In this document: in pieces, positions 63,097-64,000 of the stretch
How positions within the stretch are numbered: the first letter of the stretch is position 1
Layout of the letters: every line of letters starts with the position of its first letter
NCBI GenBank assembly: GCA_030746555.1
Contig: JASLMK010000100.1
Span: 1 to 64,000, forward strand
Origin: Planctomycetota bacterium
Lineage (GTDB): Bacteria > Planctomycetota > UBA1135 > GCA-002686595
Direction of reading: 5' to 3'
DNA: 64,000 nucleotides
The notes under the pieces: model-generated
The model's database searches: none
What the model saw: only the letters and a program-made list of their open reading frames with translations
What the model was told of the DNA's origin: nothing
Made by a program: the position numbers and the translations under genes

Positions 63097-64000
63097 GTGA
63101 AGACACCCGAACGCTGGGACGTCGAGGACGAGCAGTTCTGGGACTCCGAAGGCAAGGCGATCGCCAATCGCAACCTCTGGGTCTCCATTCCCAATCTCCT
63201 GTGCGGCTTCTCCGTGTGGCTCTACTGGGGGATGCTGGCGAAGTTCATCCAGAAGTTGCACTTCACGAGCAAGGAGCTATTCGACTTCACCTTCATGAAC
63301 GACGGCGCGTCCTACTCGGGAGACGAGTACCGGGCGCTGCTCTTCACGCTGCCTGCGGTGGCCGGCTTGTCGGGGGCCACGCTGCGCATACCGAATGCGT
63401 TCATGATCGCCATTTGCGGCGGACGCAACGTCAAGTTCATGACGACCCTGATGTTGCTCCTTCCCGCCATCGGAGCCGGGTTCGCCCTGCAGAACCCCGA
63501 CACTCCGTTCCACGTCTTCATCATGCTCGCGGCGCTCTCGGGCGTGGGCGGGGGCGCGTTCGCGTCATCGATGTCCAACATCAGCTTCTTCTTCCCCAAG
63601 CGGATGCAGGGCCTGTCTCTGGGGCTCAACGCGGGGTTGGGCAACGCCGGCGTGAGCGTGATGCAGTTCCTCCTGCCGTGGATCATCACCTTCGGCGCGT
63701 TCGGAGCCATCGGGGGCGAGCCCTTCGTGGGGGCCGGAGGGGCGGAGGTCTGGGTGCAGAACGCGGCGCTGGTCTGGGTTCCGATCCTGGGCGTGCTAGC
63801 GATCATGGCCTACCTATTCATGAACAACCTGCCGCAGCACGAGTGCGGCACGCTTCCCGTTGCGATCGGGAAGTACCTGTGGCTGACCCTCCTTGGGTTC
63901 GCGAGCGTCTCGGTGGGTGTCGTCCTGCTGATCGTCCCCTGGGGCGGCGTTCCGGTCCTGCTGAAGACCTTCCTCGTGCTGCTCGTGACCATCCTCGTGA
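63097..64000 (+). CDS. NarK2-type nitrate/nitrite transporter, truncated by window end
   Basis: At least 301 residues, still open at the window's right edge. GTG 63097 follows a GGAAGG-like ribosome site. The N-terminus KTPERWDVEDEQFWDSEGKAIANRNLWVS is typical of NarK2-like proteins of nar operons, which have a WDPEDxxFW-type start. Nitrate signature LGLNAGLGNAGVSVMQ lies in the middle, flanked by RMQGLSL. It is a major-facilitator protein distinct from the NarK-DoxX fusion upstream. It completes a cytochrome c-narGHJI-narK arrangement. Confidence 0.9.
   Translation, partial: MKTPERWDVEDEQFWDSEGKAIANRNLWVSIPNLLCGFSVWLYWGMLAKFIQKLHFTSKELFDFTFMNDGASYSGDEYRALLFTLPAVAGLSGATLRIPNAFMIAICGGRNVKFMTTLMLLLPAIGAGFALQNPDTPFHVFIMLAALSGVGGGAFASSMSNISFFFPKRMQGLSLGLNAGLGNAGVSVMQFLLPWIITFGAFGAIGGEPFVGAGGAEVWVQNAALVWVPILGVLAIMAYLFMNNLPQHECGTLPVAIGKYLWLTLLGFASVSVGVVLLIVPWGGVPVLLKTFLVLLVTILV

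Overview
The window is about 64 kb of very GC-rich bacterial chromosome, most likely from a planctomycete. Supporting this are a PSCyt1/DUF1549/DUF1553 protein paired with a DUF1501 protein, a DUF1800/DUF1501 pair, a run of secreted proteins sharing an unusual Cys/Gly-rich C-terminal domain, and alkyl-ether-lipid genes. Taxonomy is inferred from gene content only. Many adjacent genes overlap by ATGA or GTGA, and I used this to choose several starts. I saw no rRNA, tRNA or CRISPR array.

1-20 kb is mixed household and cell-surface content: a membrane pyrophosphatase, a DedA protein, a small ABC exporter cluster with an alpha/beta hydrolase, a NarL-type response regulator with an FHA protein, the DUF1800/DUF1501 pair, a beta-propeller/di-haem cytochrome c protein with two glycosyltransferases, and a NagB, sodium symporter and GHL10 glycosidase group that looks like amino-sugar recovery.

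20-34 kb is accessory in character. It has three consecutive secreted proteins with one shared C-terminal domain, a sulfatase-fold lipoprotein whose signal peptide is split by a 195-bp element with inverted-repeat ends (a second copy lies at the window's left edge), a cyanophycinase-like peptidase, a frameshifted glycosyltransferase, decayed remains of amtB and glnK, and the DUF1501/DUF1553 pair.

34-37 kb encodes a periplasmic nitrate reductase (napD, napA and a duplicated tetrahaem napB). 37-41 kb runs the other way with a lipid kinase, GlpD and an alkyl-DHAP synthase-like flavoprotein, followed by an amidase. 43-48 kb has a fused b-type/pentahaem c-type cytochrome and an ASPIC/UnbV-TPR protein.

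47.7-64 kb is a nitrogen-oxide respiration block: NorC/NorB-like genes, a sensor kinase and an NtrC-type regulator, a NarK-DoxX fusion transporter, then cytochrome c-narG-narH-narJ-narI and a second NarK running off the end. The two nitrate transcription units share an identical 17-bp palindromic site placed about 60 bp upstream of sigma-54-type promoter sequences. This suggests that the neighbouring NtrC-type regulator controls both. No nitrite reductase is visible, so the denitrification path in the window is incomplete (nitrate to nitrite, and NO handling).
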